A DNA stretch of 64,000 bases from Impatiens glandulifera (lineage: Eukaryota; Streptophyta; Magnoliopsida; Ericales; Balsaminaceae), in the NCBI RefSeq assembly GCF_907164915.1, contig NC_061864.1:2530389-2594388 (forward strand), in the 5' to 3' direction. The position numbers and the translations under genes are program-made. Positions 37,020-48,934 of the stretch are shown piece by piece. Positions within the stretch are counted from its first letter, which is position 1, and each line of letters starts with the position of its first letter. The notes below the pieces were generated by a model, which was not told the origin of the DNA, did no database searches, and saw only the letters and a program-made list of their open reading frames with translations.

Positions 37020-37100
37020 GCTTCTTCCAATTGACATGAACACTATTTCCAATGTGATTCCAATGGACATGAACATTATTTCCAATGTAATTCATCATTT
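36978..37100 (+). repeat. Short tandem repeat spanning the reductase stop codon
   Basis: Three imperfect copies of a unit containing GACATGAACACTATTTCCAA start at 36978, 37030 and 37062. The first encodes the last residues of the reductase and the other two lie in the 3' UTR. Confidence 0.9.
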
Positions 37101-37639
37101 AACACAATGCACAATAGTGTAATCTTGTCTGACATAAGGTATTATTCTTTCGATAAAATTTTGATGTTAAAAAAACATGAAATGAAATATATGTTATCAA
37201 AATGGAATATAATTAAGTAATAGCATTTTAAATGCATGCATAAACAAAAGCACAAATGTAAACGAGGTTTTGAGCTGATTTATGTTTAACTTAGATTGTT
37301 GAAAAAGTTAATTTTTGTTAGTCTTATTCTTACTGTTTGACCTTTTGTATTTAACGGAGCTAACCTAGAGATAATTAATAAATATATTTGATGATTACTG
37401 CAAAATATTGGTTTCATTTTTCAAACTTTCATTATCAACCAAAGGGAGCTAAATGATTGATTAACATTCTAATAAAAAATGTGCGTTCATTTTTTACTAG
37501 TTTATTTGATATATACATATATTTATATATTTAATTTTAAAGATAATAAAAGCATGCTCTAATATTTACCGATGTTGTAATGTAATAAATACCAACTATT
37601 TTAGCGCCTTTGTATATTTATAAATTTTTAACAACCAGA

Positions 37640-38297
37640 CGGTATTATAAAATGAAATATTTGTAACTAATGAGTCTACTTTTAATACATATATCTCTTT
37701 AATAAAAAAAAACCTTACTCAGTAAATAAAATAAATGAAAACAAACAAAATAAATAATTTACAAATATACAATAATAACATTCCTTTTATAAGAATTCTT
37801 AGTTTCTTACTTTCTTATAATCATGTTTTACCTTAATTAAACAAATTAGTCCAATTGTTATTGTTTTTAACTGTAATTGAAAACAAAAAAAAAATTAGAC
37901 ACCACACGGATTGACACGAAATTAATTCAACAAATATATATCCTTATTTTAATTATAAATTATATATATATATATATATATGGCTTGTTTGAAACTTTTA
38001 AGTTGTTTAACTTGTTTTTTCTTGCAATCTTTAATTCTCAAAATGTTGATCCTTGTTGGTGATGTGTTTATTAGAGATTTTGTTGAATAATAAAATTATG
38101 GTTGGAATTAAAAAAAATATATATATGACTGAATTTAAGAATAAAAAACAAACTGAAAAATATCATTCTGTTTCAAATAATCCAACTATAACAATAATAG
38201 GCTGTCCCATAAATTTTTAAGCCATCAAACTCTGACGGTTGACTTTTGTTTGTGATTATGTTGTTTTGGGGCTGCCCATAATTCACGCTCACATACA
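37640..38297. other. AT-rich intergenic DNA
   Basis: Low-complexity AT-rich sequence between copy B and the calmodulin-binding gene, with a short (TA)n run at about 37963-37981. No gene is seen. Confidence 0.5.
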
Positions 38298-38305
38298 TAT
38301 ATAAT
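38298..38305 (+). promoter_or_regulatory. Putative TATA box of the calmodulin-binding-protein gene
   Basis: TATATAAT lies 57 bp upstream of the ATG at 38362. The placement would give a short 5' UTR. The assignment is positional only, in AT-rich DNA. Confidence 0.35.
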
Positions 38306-38361
38306 ATTTTGCCTACAAATTTTAAATTAATTTCAACTTTGAAAACTTTTATCCATAATCA

Positions 38362-39708
38362 ATGACAACACATGGAAAGCAACCAAATGTTGGCGGCAAG
38401 GAGAGAACGGGGACATCTCCCACTGTTCCTCGTCGCGTTGTCTCCGCCGCCGCACAACCCAAAACAAATGTCAAGCCTTCTTCTTCCACCGTCTCGCGAA
38501 ATCTAAAGCCAACCGAAAAGTCGCCGGCTCTAAACCGAGGAAGATCGTTCGACAACAAGTCCACCCCTTCTAATGCTTCGCTCCAAAAGAGTCACAGCAC
38601 GATCGGGCGAACAACAAAGACCTCGCCCGTTCCCAAACCCCTTCTCAAATCATCACAAAAGACAGATGTCGTGGGCCGTTCGGTGAGACCGGGAATCGGA
38701 ACAGGCCTCAATAAGAAGGTAGCTACTAATAGTAGTATTGTTTCTAATAGAAAGGTAAAACCTTTGGATGTCGTGAAAGCTCCTGTTGTTGCTGAAGAAA
38801 AGAATCATGACGACGAGATCAATGGGGAAGAGGAGGTGGTTGTGGAGGAAAATAACGAGGGATTAATCGCGATTGTTGATTCTGATCGTGAAGATGATGA
38901 ACAGCAACAACACGAGGATGAAGAAGAAGAAGAGGAAGTAATAGATGATGAAACCAGTACAACTCCTGTTCAAATGGGTGAAGAAAAGGAAGAACAAATC
39001 AACATTGAAGAGCAAAGTGAGAGCAAAATTGAAACCAGTACTGATCATGATGATCTTCCAATGGATGAGGGTCAGGAGCAAATCAGCAACATTCAAGAAC
39101 AGAGCGAAAGCAACATTGAAACAGGCGATCATCTACTTCCAATTGGTGAGGAAGAACAAATCAACATTGAAAAGCAGAGCGAGAACGAAACTGAAACTGA
39201 AACCAATGTGGTTCCTCCTCCAATGGTTGAAGAAGAAGAAATCAAAATTGATGATCCTAATCATGAAGATCAAGAAAAGGAAAAGGAAGGTGAAATTGAA
39301 AATGAAAGAGATATAAATCCAGAGGAAACTAAGCAAGAAGAGGAGGAGAAACAGAAACAAGAAGCAGCAGAGCAAGTAAAGGAAGAAAGCCCTCCTCAAG
39401 AAGGAGGAGGAGAGAAATTCTTGAAGGCATCAGAAATAAGGAAATTAATGGAAGCTCAATCAAGCGGAAAGGATCTGACATCATCAGCAACTTCTTCACC
39501 ACGACAGCTGGTTCGTGGCAGCAGCGGCATTAACCGCGGTTCCTTCAATAAGAAGGAATCGCCCGTGGCGGGAGCAGGTCCAGCTCCGGCTGCATACAAC
39601 GAAGTGATCGAGGAGACGGCAAGCAAGCTACTAGCAGAAAAGAGGAGGAACAAGGTGTTGGCATTGGCAGGGGCTTTTGAAACTGTCATATCTCTTCAAC
39701 AAGACTAA
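38362..39708 (+). CDS. Acidic protein with C-terminal plant calmodulin-binding motif
   Basis: A single-exon frame of 448 aa. Residues 1-135 are basic and Ser/Thr/Pro-rich (SRNLKPTEKSPALNRGRSFD). Residues about 150-345 are strongly acidic and contain three to four imperfect repeats of a unit like EEQINIEEQSESKIET. A Gly/Ser linker follows. The C-terminus (about 412-446; ETASKLLAEKRRNKVLALAG then AFETVISLQ) matches the plant calmodulin-binding domain (PF07839 type), whose members typically end in an AFETVI-like motif. It probably binds calmodulin through this amphipathic helix. Localisation and pathway are unknown. No homologue can be named with confidence. Confidence 0.8.
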   Translation: MTTHGKQPNVGGKERTGTSPTVPRRVVSAAAQPKTNVKPSSSTVSRNLKPTEKSPALNRGRSFDNKSTPSNASLQKSHSTIGRTTKTSPVPKPLLKSSQKTDVVGRSVRPGIGTGLNKKVATNSSIVSNRKVKPLDVVKAPVVAEEKNHDDEINGEEEVVVEENNEGLIAIVDSDREDDEQQQHEDEEEEEEVIDDETSTTPVQMGEEKEEQINIEEQSESKIETSTDHDDLPMDEGQEQISNIQEQSESNIETGDHLLPIGEEEQINIEKQSENETETETNVVPPPMVEEEEIKIDDPNHEDQEKEKEGEIENERDINPEETKQEEEEKQKQEAAEQVKEESPPQEGGGEKFLKASEIRKLMEAQSSGKDLTSSATSSPRQLVRGSSGINRGSFNKKESPVAGAGPAPAAYNEVIEETASKLLAEKRRNKVLALAGAFETVISLQQD

Positions 39709-40585
39709 GAGAAGCTGTTGATTATAATTCATTTTTTTTGTAATTTATTTATACATAGTTTTCTGTACAAAAAGCAATTTGTAAAGAATATAAGGCTAAT
39801 TTGAATCAAACCATTTAGTAAAAAACCTAATTCACTGTAAATATTTATATATGTACACATATTATTCAGAGTATATGTTTTTATTTTTACAATAAACACA
39901 TGTTGATGTACATTTCTCAAATCAAATAAAATTAAATATATTTTTCAAACAAATTTATACAAGATATATCATTTTCAAACCATCTTAAAGGAAGCTCAAA
40001 ATGGGAGATTGTGTATTATTGATTATATGTATTAATATATATGCATATATATAGTTTATAAACAGATAAAATGAATAGGAATCTAACATTTCTGTTGTGT
40101 ATTCTTTTTACCAAGTGAAAAATAAATCTTTCAGCTTTGACAATGAAAACGTAGTTATTACCAAATTTTCCAGAGAAAATATACGACATCACATCGGTAA
40201 ATAGGCTCATTATTGTGCATCAACAAACAGAAACAGAAGAAAACACAAGATCTTAACAAAGAGATTATCAGTTTAATATCCTCTAGAACACAAAAGCAGT
40301 AAAAGTGGTACTAAAGACAAAGAAGGCCTGCTGCTGTTCAGTCAAAAAAAACATGAAAGCCAGCTAGCCAAGATCTCTGCCAGGAATTAATCATCTCTCA
40401 GTCCTAACCCAAATTATTTACTAACTAGAGTCTGTCATCAAATTTTAACCCAAGTCTTTTTTCATTAAAATACTTTTGATACACCAACAAACACATAAAT
40501 TAATTCATACTAGTAGTAGTAGTCACAATCACATCTCTGCTACTGCTCCTCTACTGCTAACAACACAAAATAAAAGTCCAATAAC
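39709..40585. other. Convergent intergenic spacer
   Basis: 3' flanks of the plus-strand calmodulin-binding gene and the minus-strand KAKU4-like gene meet here. The spacer is AT-rich with no coding potential. A (TAG)n run lies near 40508-40520. Confidence 0.5.
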
Positions 40586-43500
40586 TTACTTACCTCTTCC
40601 TCTGCCCCCTCCTCCACCACCTCCTCTCCTAGTGTTTCTTCCCGGTCTCTTCTTCGTCAGAGCCTCGTTCAAGTTCACATTTTCGCTAACACCTCCTTTG
40701 GAAGTTTCCTCATCCACATTCATGCTAGCACTGTTCTGTGAACCAAGATCACCACGGTCTATTTCGTTGAAGGGGATTTCCACGTCCGTCTCTCTTAGAA
40801 TTTGGCAAGAGGTTTCCTTTATGTCAACTATTTCGTCCTTTTTCTCATCATTGGTTACGTTTTCTACATGGTCCTCGGGCAAACTGTGAAAAGAAAAATA
40901 GAATAAAAAAATATGATGTCTTGTTATTCCAGAGAAATAGGGGAAATGAGACTGCCTACTACCTTTCCTGGCTTTGGAAGCCATTAGTAACAACAACATC
41001 TTCTACTGCTTCAAGAGCCAGAATGGTTTTCAAATCCTTTACATCAATCACAGACATAAAAAAAAAAACTTTACAATTCTGTTCATGAAAGTAAATATGA
41101 ACAAAACAGTGAAATTTAATGATTGAAGCTCCATCCAGATACCTGATTGCCTTCAGGTGCATGGACAGCCGGTGCAACTTCAGCTAGAGGGCTTGAGAAC
41201 TGCGGTTTCCTGAGTTCATCCCTTTTAATAATTTTGTCGGCCAGCCTAGAGCCTTGTGCGCTAGAAGGTTCTGGGGAAAATAAAGACAGGTATGCTGCTT
41301 TTGGCGATGAAACGGATTTTAGCATGTCCTCAGTTGCCTTTGTGCGCACTCTTCTTAATTCTTCATGGATATTCCATGACCCGCCGGAACGAAGATCTCT
41401 TTTCTGTCTCAATAAATTCAACATAGTTAAATCATTAGTATCATAACCAGAAGTTTTTTCTTTGAAGTAGGAATTTCAAAACATTTTCCATCTTAGAGTT
41501 GTTTGATTTAGTTTTTTTATATATATAAGCTGTATTTTTGGAGGGTGTGGGGGTGTCTATAACTCTGTTTGATGAAAAAAAGTGGATTACTTGGGTTTAT
41601 TTTTTAATTTTTTTTTTTATGTAGGATGCTAGCATGACCCCCAGTCATGACACCCACTTCAACTTAAGGTGTTTTAAGTTGGGATCGAACACGTGACATT
41701 TGGTCTCTTAGAAACCACTCTTGTCACTTGAACTACCTTAGTGGGTTTGGGTTTAAATTTTATTAAAAGTTAAGGGTAATTTGGTTGATAACAATGATTT
41801 GAATGATGAAGTGATTGATAATGGGAAAAGGAGTTATTTGGATTAACCCTTCATCAAACAAGGCCTTAGTTTTGTGGAATCAATCGCTTCTACAAAGTTA
41901 AGAGGAATCAGCTCGTTTGGAAAGTAACCTACAGACATATTAGTTCATAATTTTAAGGGAAATTATCTAAAGACATGAAAGAAAACAGCACCTTTGTTGA
42001 GAAACCCGAATCAAATGCAGGTGTTGTTGATTCCTTCAAAAACTCTAGCCCTACATCAAATGATGTTTTCACTTCATTAGAAATTGCAGAAGGAGATGAC
42101 CATGGAGGACGGGCTTGCATATATGACTTGGCCATATCCACTGGTGATGCAGCTGAATCTTCATCAACCTGCAGGAAAAGCTCTAAACCTTCAATAAATA
42201 TCAACTTTCATTTGTAACATTCTGCTGAACAATTTCTTCAAGGCTATGTCTGAATGTGTATAATTGGAATTAGAATTATAAATCCAATTTATAAGAATTT
42301 GAATTGAATTGAATTGAATTGAATTACAATTCAATTGTTATGTTAGGAGAAATCATAGAATTGCAATTTCGAAGTGAGAAATGAGAAGGATGGAATCAAA
42401 ATTTTGAAAATCATATACATTCAATTCCATTGAATTATAATTCAAATTATTTATTTTATGTCATCAAACAAAAGATTTGAAATTGGACTTTCCAATTCCA
42501 ATACTGATTCCACCCAAACCAAACATAGGTTTCCTCAGGAATGAAAAAAAAAATGATCTAAAGAAAAATATGATTAGACCACAAGTTTAGTGCATAGACT
42601 GGGAGCAGCAGCATTTGCATTAGTAGACACAAGCTTCATTATCAAAAACATGATAATGAACTAGAAAGTATCTTGATAAAGAAAATAAAAACATGTATAT
42701 TAAAGTCGTTGCGATCACCTCTTCCAAGGTATTGAATCTAAGACGAACAAAGTGGTGAGTCTGATAACTGTCGTTTCAGTTTCTGTATATGTTTACTTAG
42801 TAAATAGTGAGATTGGAAATTAGACAAGGTAGACAAATAAACAAGTTTCTTGTTCAGAAACACTAGAAGTTTAAGATTAGGTTATCTTTTGAAGAACACC
42901 CAAATAGCATAAGGAAACATAGAATATAATCCCCATGTGGCTTGCTTTAAACTCCAACATACCTTTTTATCCTTTAACCATTTCTTGGCTTCCAGGATAG
43001 CCTTATTGCAGAGCTCTGGACTACCTTCATTCAAAATATAATGATAAAATAAGATATATGGATCATGATCCATTTCTTACCAAAAAAAAATTAACCATCT
43101 CTTAAAGCCTTACCATAATCAACAGCTTTGCCTAGTATGTCACCATGTCCTTTCTGCAAGGTTTCATCCATAGCCCTTGAATTAATAATGCTTATCAACC
43201 TATCACATTCTTCCCTGACAAGAAAATAGAACTGTTATGTTACCTGAACATGTACTACAATACTGGATCACGTTCAAGGATTTTATCAGACATAGTCAAT
43301 ATAAACTTGTTCTGATTTTCTAGAACAAAATTAATAAAATTAGGATGAGAATTTGCTCTAACATTGTGGCCACATTTGGCATCGATGCAAAATTCAGATT
43401 GAAAATGAATTTTGATTCAAACTCTAAGATATATCAACATCATCTGGACTCTAATATTTAAATGTAAAGCTCTCACATATGCCACCATGTTGAATCAACA

Positions 43501-46376
43501 ACGTCCCCACACGGCCACACCCAATACCAAATAGGTTCTATTGTCAATTACTAGCTTAATCAAAAGCTTAAGTTGTTAGAAGAAGAGCTCAACAATACTA
43601 TAATAGATCAACTATTCATTAAAAAGGATGTAAGTTGCGTTCAAACATTAGAAAAAGGGTGGGTGGGGAGAGCTCAACAATACTATCAAGCTAAGATAAC
43701 CAAGTTTTACAACCCATCTCCATGTTATGCCACACAAAAATGCCTATCCCTAGTCTTCACCAAGTTCAGTAGAACCATGCATAGAAATGAAAATGTTTAT
43801 AAAGCTAGCAAGGTCAGAAAGCTAATGTAATAACTAATAAGTAAATAGTCCTAAATCTTTTATGCAACATCCACACATTTGAAGCAACAAACACTGAATT
43901 GATAACTAAGACTTGAGAAATAATAGAGTAGATGCCAACAATTTCTACCTTGAAAATGTTTCCTCCATAAGGAGCTGCTCTATGAGGCTCTTTCTATTCC
44001 TCCTCTCTACAGTTTTCTGAGCCTCCCTATTACACGTCTGCATTCCAGACGAAGTTGCACCCTTGAAAATCAACAAACAGTGCGTAAAAAATTCAGTTAA
44101 TAAGGTAGAATAACAAGGTCCTGCTAGTACTGATACTTCAACGTGATAAGAAGAGATTAGAAGAAACGTGCACTTAACCATCAGTCATAATGACCCAGGG
44201 ATAACCATCTGGCATAATATTATAACTGGGAACTGTATCAGAATGTTTGTTAGTAATGCCCAAAGAACCAAACTATTCTACCAATGAGTGAACTGTATGA
44301 TGAGAATCAACAAATAAAAAACAGGTGGACCGTAAAAAATAACCCAGAGAAACAGCAAGATAAAGGTGTTCAAAGATGAGCTTCATTTCTTGGTTTTAGC
44401 GTTCACAATTTTATGTTCTTTCTTTGTCTGTCTCGGTGGAAGCAAATAATGAAAGAAAAATGTACCAAAGTGAATTTGTATATACTTCCTACTAAAACAA
44501 TCAAGATCAAGTCACATAGATTAAAAGAATAGGGAGAAGAAATAGACAGTGTATCTAAGAGTGGAGATATGGGCCTTAACCAATTATGATAGCCACGTAG
44601 ATTAAAAGGTAAAACTTATAGAAAAATAACCTGTGATAACAACATTAAAGCTAAATGTCCACAAGAAAGGGAGCCATAAAAATAAATATCACTCTGCTTC
44701 TATATAATGATAGTTTGGAAACACTCTGACCAAATATATATACTAAACTCATCAATAAAGTAGGGTAGCATAATTTAAGAGAAGGGAATAATCCATATAA
44801 CATGGTAAACAAAGATCTTGGCCATGTAAATCGGGATGAATGGATTATATTACAATTAATACAATATTATTGAAACGTCTCTGATTACAATTAAGGACAG
44901 GGTAACTTGTGGCCTACCTTATTAAATCCATCGACCCCATCAGGAAGAATATATTCATCTGCTTCATTATGAATATCATCTGCTGCCCAAAGAGATTATT
45001 TATTTGATCAATACAGGGGACATATTTCATTGCTATTAAAAATTGGCATCAAGATATGGTAATGCAGAAAACATTAGATTCAAAATATTACTCTCATAAA
45101 ATACTACTGAATAGTCTTTCAGAAAAGATGGAAGATTCAGGACTTACATTAAACTATAGTACTATACTGCCTCTTCAAATAGTAAGATATAACATAATTA
45201 GCATGTGAAAAGTAAATTAATCAAGTGATGTTATAACACTACGAGCATTAAATATGAGGTTCATGGCTATTATGAAGTTTACTAAGAAACTTAGTAAGCT
45301 AAAGAAGAAATGCAACATAACAATAAATCAAGAGAGCAAAATTATTTCAAGTTGTCCTCATTTCTTCAAATAACTAAAAATTAATATAATCTCAATAAAA
45401 TAAGGCAACTCTCCCAAGTAAGCATCTTAAAAAAACCAATAGATTCCCAGAAGCCCCAGTTGATGAGACACGGTTATCTTAATGTGGCAGTATAAAAGTA
45501 AGTGGTTAATTTACATTACAATGTTAAAGATGTTAATATCCACTGATGTAAGTGAACCAACTCTAGGCACTAAAGAAATAGTTACTATTACAGGGAGTAA
45601 GTGGCAAAGCACTCAATATTCTAATGTTATGGTATACTGTTGAATAGGAGGAAACCACATATTCAATCCCTGTGCTGTAGTTGCTCCATCAATGTTTCTT
45701 TAAAATACCATCTAGTCCTTGAACAATACTTAACTTATTGCATGTTCTGCTAAGTTCATACAAATTCACTACCATTTGTCTGATGGGAAATCATAGTCGG
45801 TGGGAAATTCATTATTGTTCACTATAAACCTTAATGTGTAAAACATACAGAGAGAAAATAAAAATCAAACCTTTATCTGAATAAAGATTACGAAATCACC
45901 ACAAAAGTTACAAAATCACATGGGCATCGCACTAATAAGCCAACCAGAAAACACAAGAAATGGATCCATCAAAGCAGGATCCAATAATACTTCCAATTAG
46001 TGCATATAAACAGTCAGGCAAGGAAAAGCAATTTTTTTTAAATCGCATATGCAAAAATAGGGCAGAGGGATACCTAATTTCCGAAAATAAAAAATAACTC
46101 ACCCAAGGAAGCTTCGCTATCAGAAGACGAGAAGGAAGACGAAGACTCCGACGAAGACTCGTCAAGATTCAACACCGACGACAAAACTTTGGTAGCGCCG
46201 GAAATGAGACGGGTAGCCGGAGCAACCACTCTACCCAACCAATTAGGGCTTTCAGAAGGAGGAGGAGAAGGAGGAGATACAGGCACCGGGCGATCGTATG
46301 GAGTTCTAGAAAGTACGGTACGCCTTCTCTTGGGCATCTTCCCTCCGGAACGCAGGTCAGCTGTTCCACGTGGCAT
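40586..46376 (-). CDS. KAKU4: KAKU4-like nuclear envelope / nuclear pore-associated protein
   Basis: Minus-strand gene of nine in-phase exons (5' to 3'): 46376-46103, 44982-44918, 44061-43949, 43214-43114, 43024-42963, 42168-41992, 41403-41143, 41036-40963 and 40883-40586. They give 474 aa (Arabidopsis KAKU4 is about 570). KAKU4 lies at the inner nuclear membrane, binds CRWN lamina-like proteins and shapes nuclei. Features are an N-terminal Arg-rich SRTPYDRP motif, then PNWLGRVVAPATRLISGATK followed by a Ser/Asp/Glu-rich acidic patch. Central conserved blocks include LIEQLLMEETFSREECDRLI and ARPPWSSP. A coil-like HEELRRVRTKATEDMLKSV segment follows, and the C-terminus is Gly/Arg-rich, ending GRGRGK. 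Exon 2 starts at a NAGNAG acceptor (CAGCAG). Introns carry a MITE with a nested SINE (41564-41864) and another MITE (42243-42529). Identity rests on recognised motifs and on neighbourhood. Confidence 0.85.
41564..41864. mobile_element. MITE-like element in KAKU4 intron 6, split by a SINE
   Basis: The left end is CTCTGTTTGATGAAAAAAAG and the right end CCCTTCATCAAACAAGG. They form inverted repeats around (C)TTGTTTGATGAA. The body is split by the SINE at 41599-41746. A similar end occurs at 50678. Confidence 0.5.
41599..41746 (-). mobile_element. tRNA-derived SINE
   Basis: On the minus strand the element starts ACCCACTAAGGTAGTTCAAG. It has an A-box-like TAGTTCAAGTGACAAGAGTGG and a B box GTGTTCGATCCCA, i.e. 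the pol III internal promoter of tRNA-related SINEs. It ends in an A-rich tail (TACATAAAAAAAAAAATT). An 8-bp direct repeat TTGGGTTT flanks it at 41591-41598 and 41747-41754. Confidence 0.8.
42243..42529. mobile_element. MITE-like element in KAKU4 intron 5
   Basis: Starts CTATGTCTGAATGTGTATAA and ends CACCCAAACCAAACATAG, giving imperfect terminal inverted repeats of about 30 bp. It contains tandem TTGAATTGAATTGAATTG. The flanks TTTCTTCAAGG and TTTCCTCAGG may be a degraded target duplication. Confidence 0.5.
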
Positions 46377-46379
46377 TGC

Positions 46380-48934
46380 AAAGTCGCGAACTTGAGGATT
46401 TGAGCGGGAAAGAGGAAGAGCGGAAGAGGGTGATTCAGAGAGAGATATCTTCTCTTTCTAGGTTTCAAGACTTCGAACAACCAACGAGGTTTTCAAGCCA
46501 GTTCGCAGTTAAAACCCCCCTTTTTTATTTATTTTTTTTATTTTCATTCGAACGGCCAAAACTGAAAAACGATAACAATTAACAACCGTATAAATTTATT
46601 CTGATTTAATTCAAACTATATTCTCACAACATTGTTAAAATATATATAAGATGTTTATTATAAAATATTATTTTGGATTATAATGCAATATTTAGTTTTG
46701 ATTTCAAATTATACCAATTATTTTATAGATAACGGTCTTATATTATGTTTTAGATTACCATTCATATTATTTTATAGATTATTATGATATTTAAATATAT
46801 ATTATATGAATAACTATCCAATAAAAATAATATATTTAAATAAATGAAATTAAAATTAAAACTGATATTAGAATTCTAGTTACCCAAATATTTACATTTA
46901 AATTATAATTTAACTTTTATATTTAAAAAATTATAAATTAAAATTCAACTATTTATTTGACACAGACAAATATGATTACATAAGTATTGATTCTTATTAA
47001 GAAAAAATCAATTTGTTTAATAAATTAATTTTAATTTTTTTTTTAAAATATCAGTTTTACCTATTATTTTGAATATATATATATATATATATCCAAAATG
47101 TTAATTTGTGTTATAAATATAAAATAATAAAATATTTTTGTTTAAAAAATATATAAATAAATATTAAAATTATAATTCAGAGTTAATAAAATTAATAATA
47201 ATTCTAATTTTTAATATTATATGGTCTACTAAATCTAAAATTAAAATTAAACTCCTAATTTTAATTTTATCTAATACACCTTTAAGTAACTTAATGTCAA
47301 TAATTCATAAATTTGAGAATTCTTACTTAAAATGTTTAAGTTATTTGTGATTAAATAAATATAAACTACTAAATTAAATTTAAGTAACAATTAATATCTA
47401 AATTATTTAAAATTTATCATTTAAAACACTTTTTTTTTTAAATGAGATCACATAGGTTCGTTAATTCAATAAATATATATAATAAATATAAAACACCTAT
47501 TAAAAAAATGTAACGGTAACAATAAGCTTACAAAAACTCAAGATCTCATTAATTTTTTTTTCTAAATTTTTTATTACTTTTTATTTATGGTAAATCATTC
47601 AATTTATTAATTAAAAATATTAAAATACATCTATTTTAATTTACCAATTAAAAACTTAAATAACATAATTTTTCATTAAACCAAATTAAAACAAAAAAAA
47701 TCCTAAATAACCCAAACATGAAACATCAAACAAGCTCTAATAAAAGACAAAAAGTGCTGCTGAATTTAAAATGAGCTTAAAAAACCCACTGAACATATAT
47801 ATTCAAATTTCAAATCTTGCATCTCTCATTCATCACCTTTAAAAATAACTTAAGGGTTCGTACTTTTAGTCCTTTTAAAAGTATAACAAATGGACAAAAG
47901 AAGAGTCATCTTCTTAAAATAATGTGCATGAAATTTAATTATTTATTTATTTTTACCAACACCCAATAATCAATTTAAGACTTTTTTAATTTTATTTTAA
48001 ATCAAATGTTAGGGATCAGTACATGAGCAAGATGACAAAACTATGGGAAGTTTGGCCATAAAAATAGACATCCACTCTAAGCTCCTTACCTAATATCCAA
48101 ATATGTAAAACCATCTCAAAATCAAAGCCAAGCAATTTACTGTATTCTAGGAGGTCCTAGATCAAATCAAGAAGGGATTTAGGGTATTAATATTAGCATC
48201 TAAAAGGATTAATGGATTGATTCCCTTCTCTGAGAACCCCTAGTCTCAACTTCTCACCATTCTTATAACAAGACAGTGCCTGCAAAATCTACATACATCT
48301 ATCACAAGATGTAAACATTAATAAAGAGTTATTTAAATCTGGATTTACACTACAATCAGATCCCTGATCCACAGAGCTTCCAAATATAATCTCAACCTAG
48401 ATCCAAATGTGATGAAAAATGAAACCACTAAAAAGACCAGCACATGAAGCACAAGAGATAGAGGATCAAATTGAACCGTGTAAAGATAAATTAATAGCAG
48501 ACTTAATAAACAACAGCAAAACATTTTAACATATTGAACAAACTAGTCTGTATTTTTCTAAGTTATACTTCAACAACAAATAGAAAAGAACATCCTCACT
48601 CAAGGTGCGTAGTAAAAAGTAAAACTGAAACCATTGAATACATACATGACCCATATATGATTAAAGACCAACTTTGATGCAACCACATAAAATAATTAAA
48701 CAAGGCTGCAGCTCAAAAATGATATGCCTCCAGTCAACAACGATAGGATACAAGCCCAACCGGAGTCCACCTCAACTGCACCAAAACGCCCTGATATGTT
48801 TAGGGTTAAAATTAGGTTAAGGGTTGAAGCTCCAAAACATGTTGACAATTAGGGAAAGTGTTTGTATTTTAACCATCTAACTAAACATGTATATATATAG
48901 ACAAAAGTCCAACCCTACACTATAACAATAACAT
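46380..48934. other. Intergenic: KAKU4 promoter side, then AT-rich DNA
   Basis: 46377-46560 is the likely KAKU4 leader and promoter (minus strand). From 46580 to about 47750 the sequence is low-complexity AT-rich. About 47590-47740 includes 'acatcaaacaagctcta', similar to MITE ends seen elsewhere. About 47750-48900 is less AT-rich, but I recognise no gene in it. Confidence 0.5.

Larger units (their letters stand above)
30940..37630. repeat. Duplicated AT-rich segment, copy B (contains the reductase gene)
   Basis: A direct, diverged copy of 22230-26500; anchors are listed there. Copy B also contains an internal tandem duplication of about 540 bp (34114-34500 versus 34655-35030), both parts starting 'tgtgatgtattttgttata'. 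The reductase gene 35643-37019 lies between anchors that are only about 140 bp apart in copy A. Confidence 0.75.

Noticed and set aside
22230..37630. Copies A and B as LTRs of a giant retroelement
   Set aside because: No TG...CA ends, primer-binding site or gag/pol between them. The interior is a LINE plus a CACTA, and one copy contains a gene.
46169..46480. Minus-strand frame overlapping KAKU4 exon 1
   Set aside because: It is an alternative frame over a conserved exon. At most it begins as a uORF in the leader.
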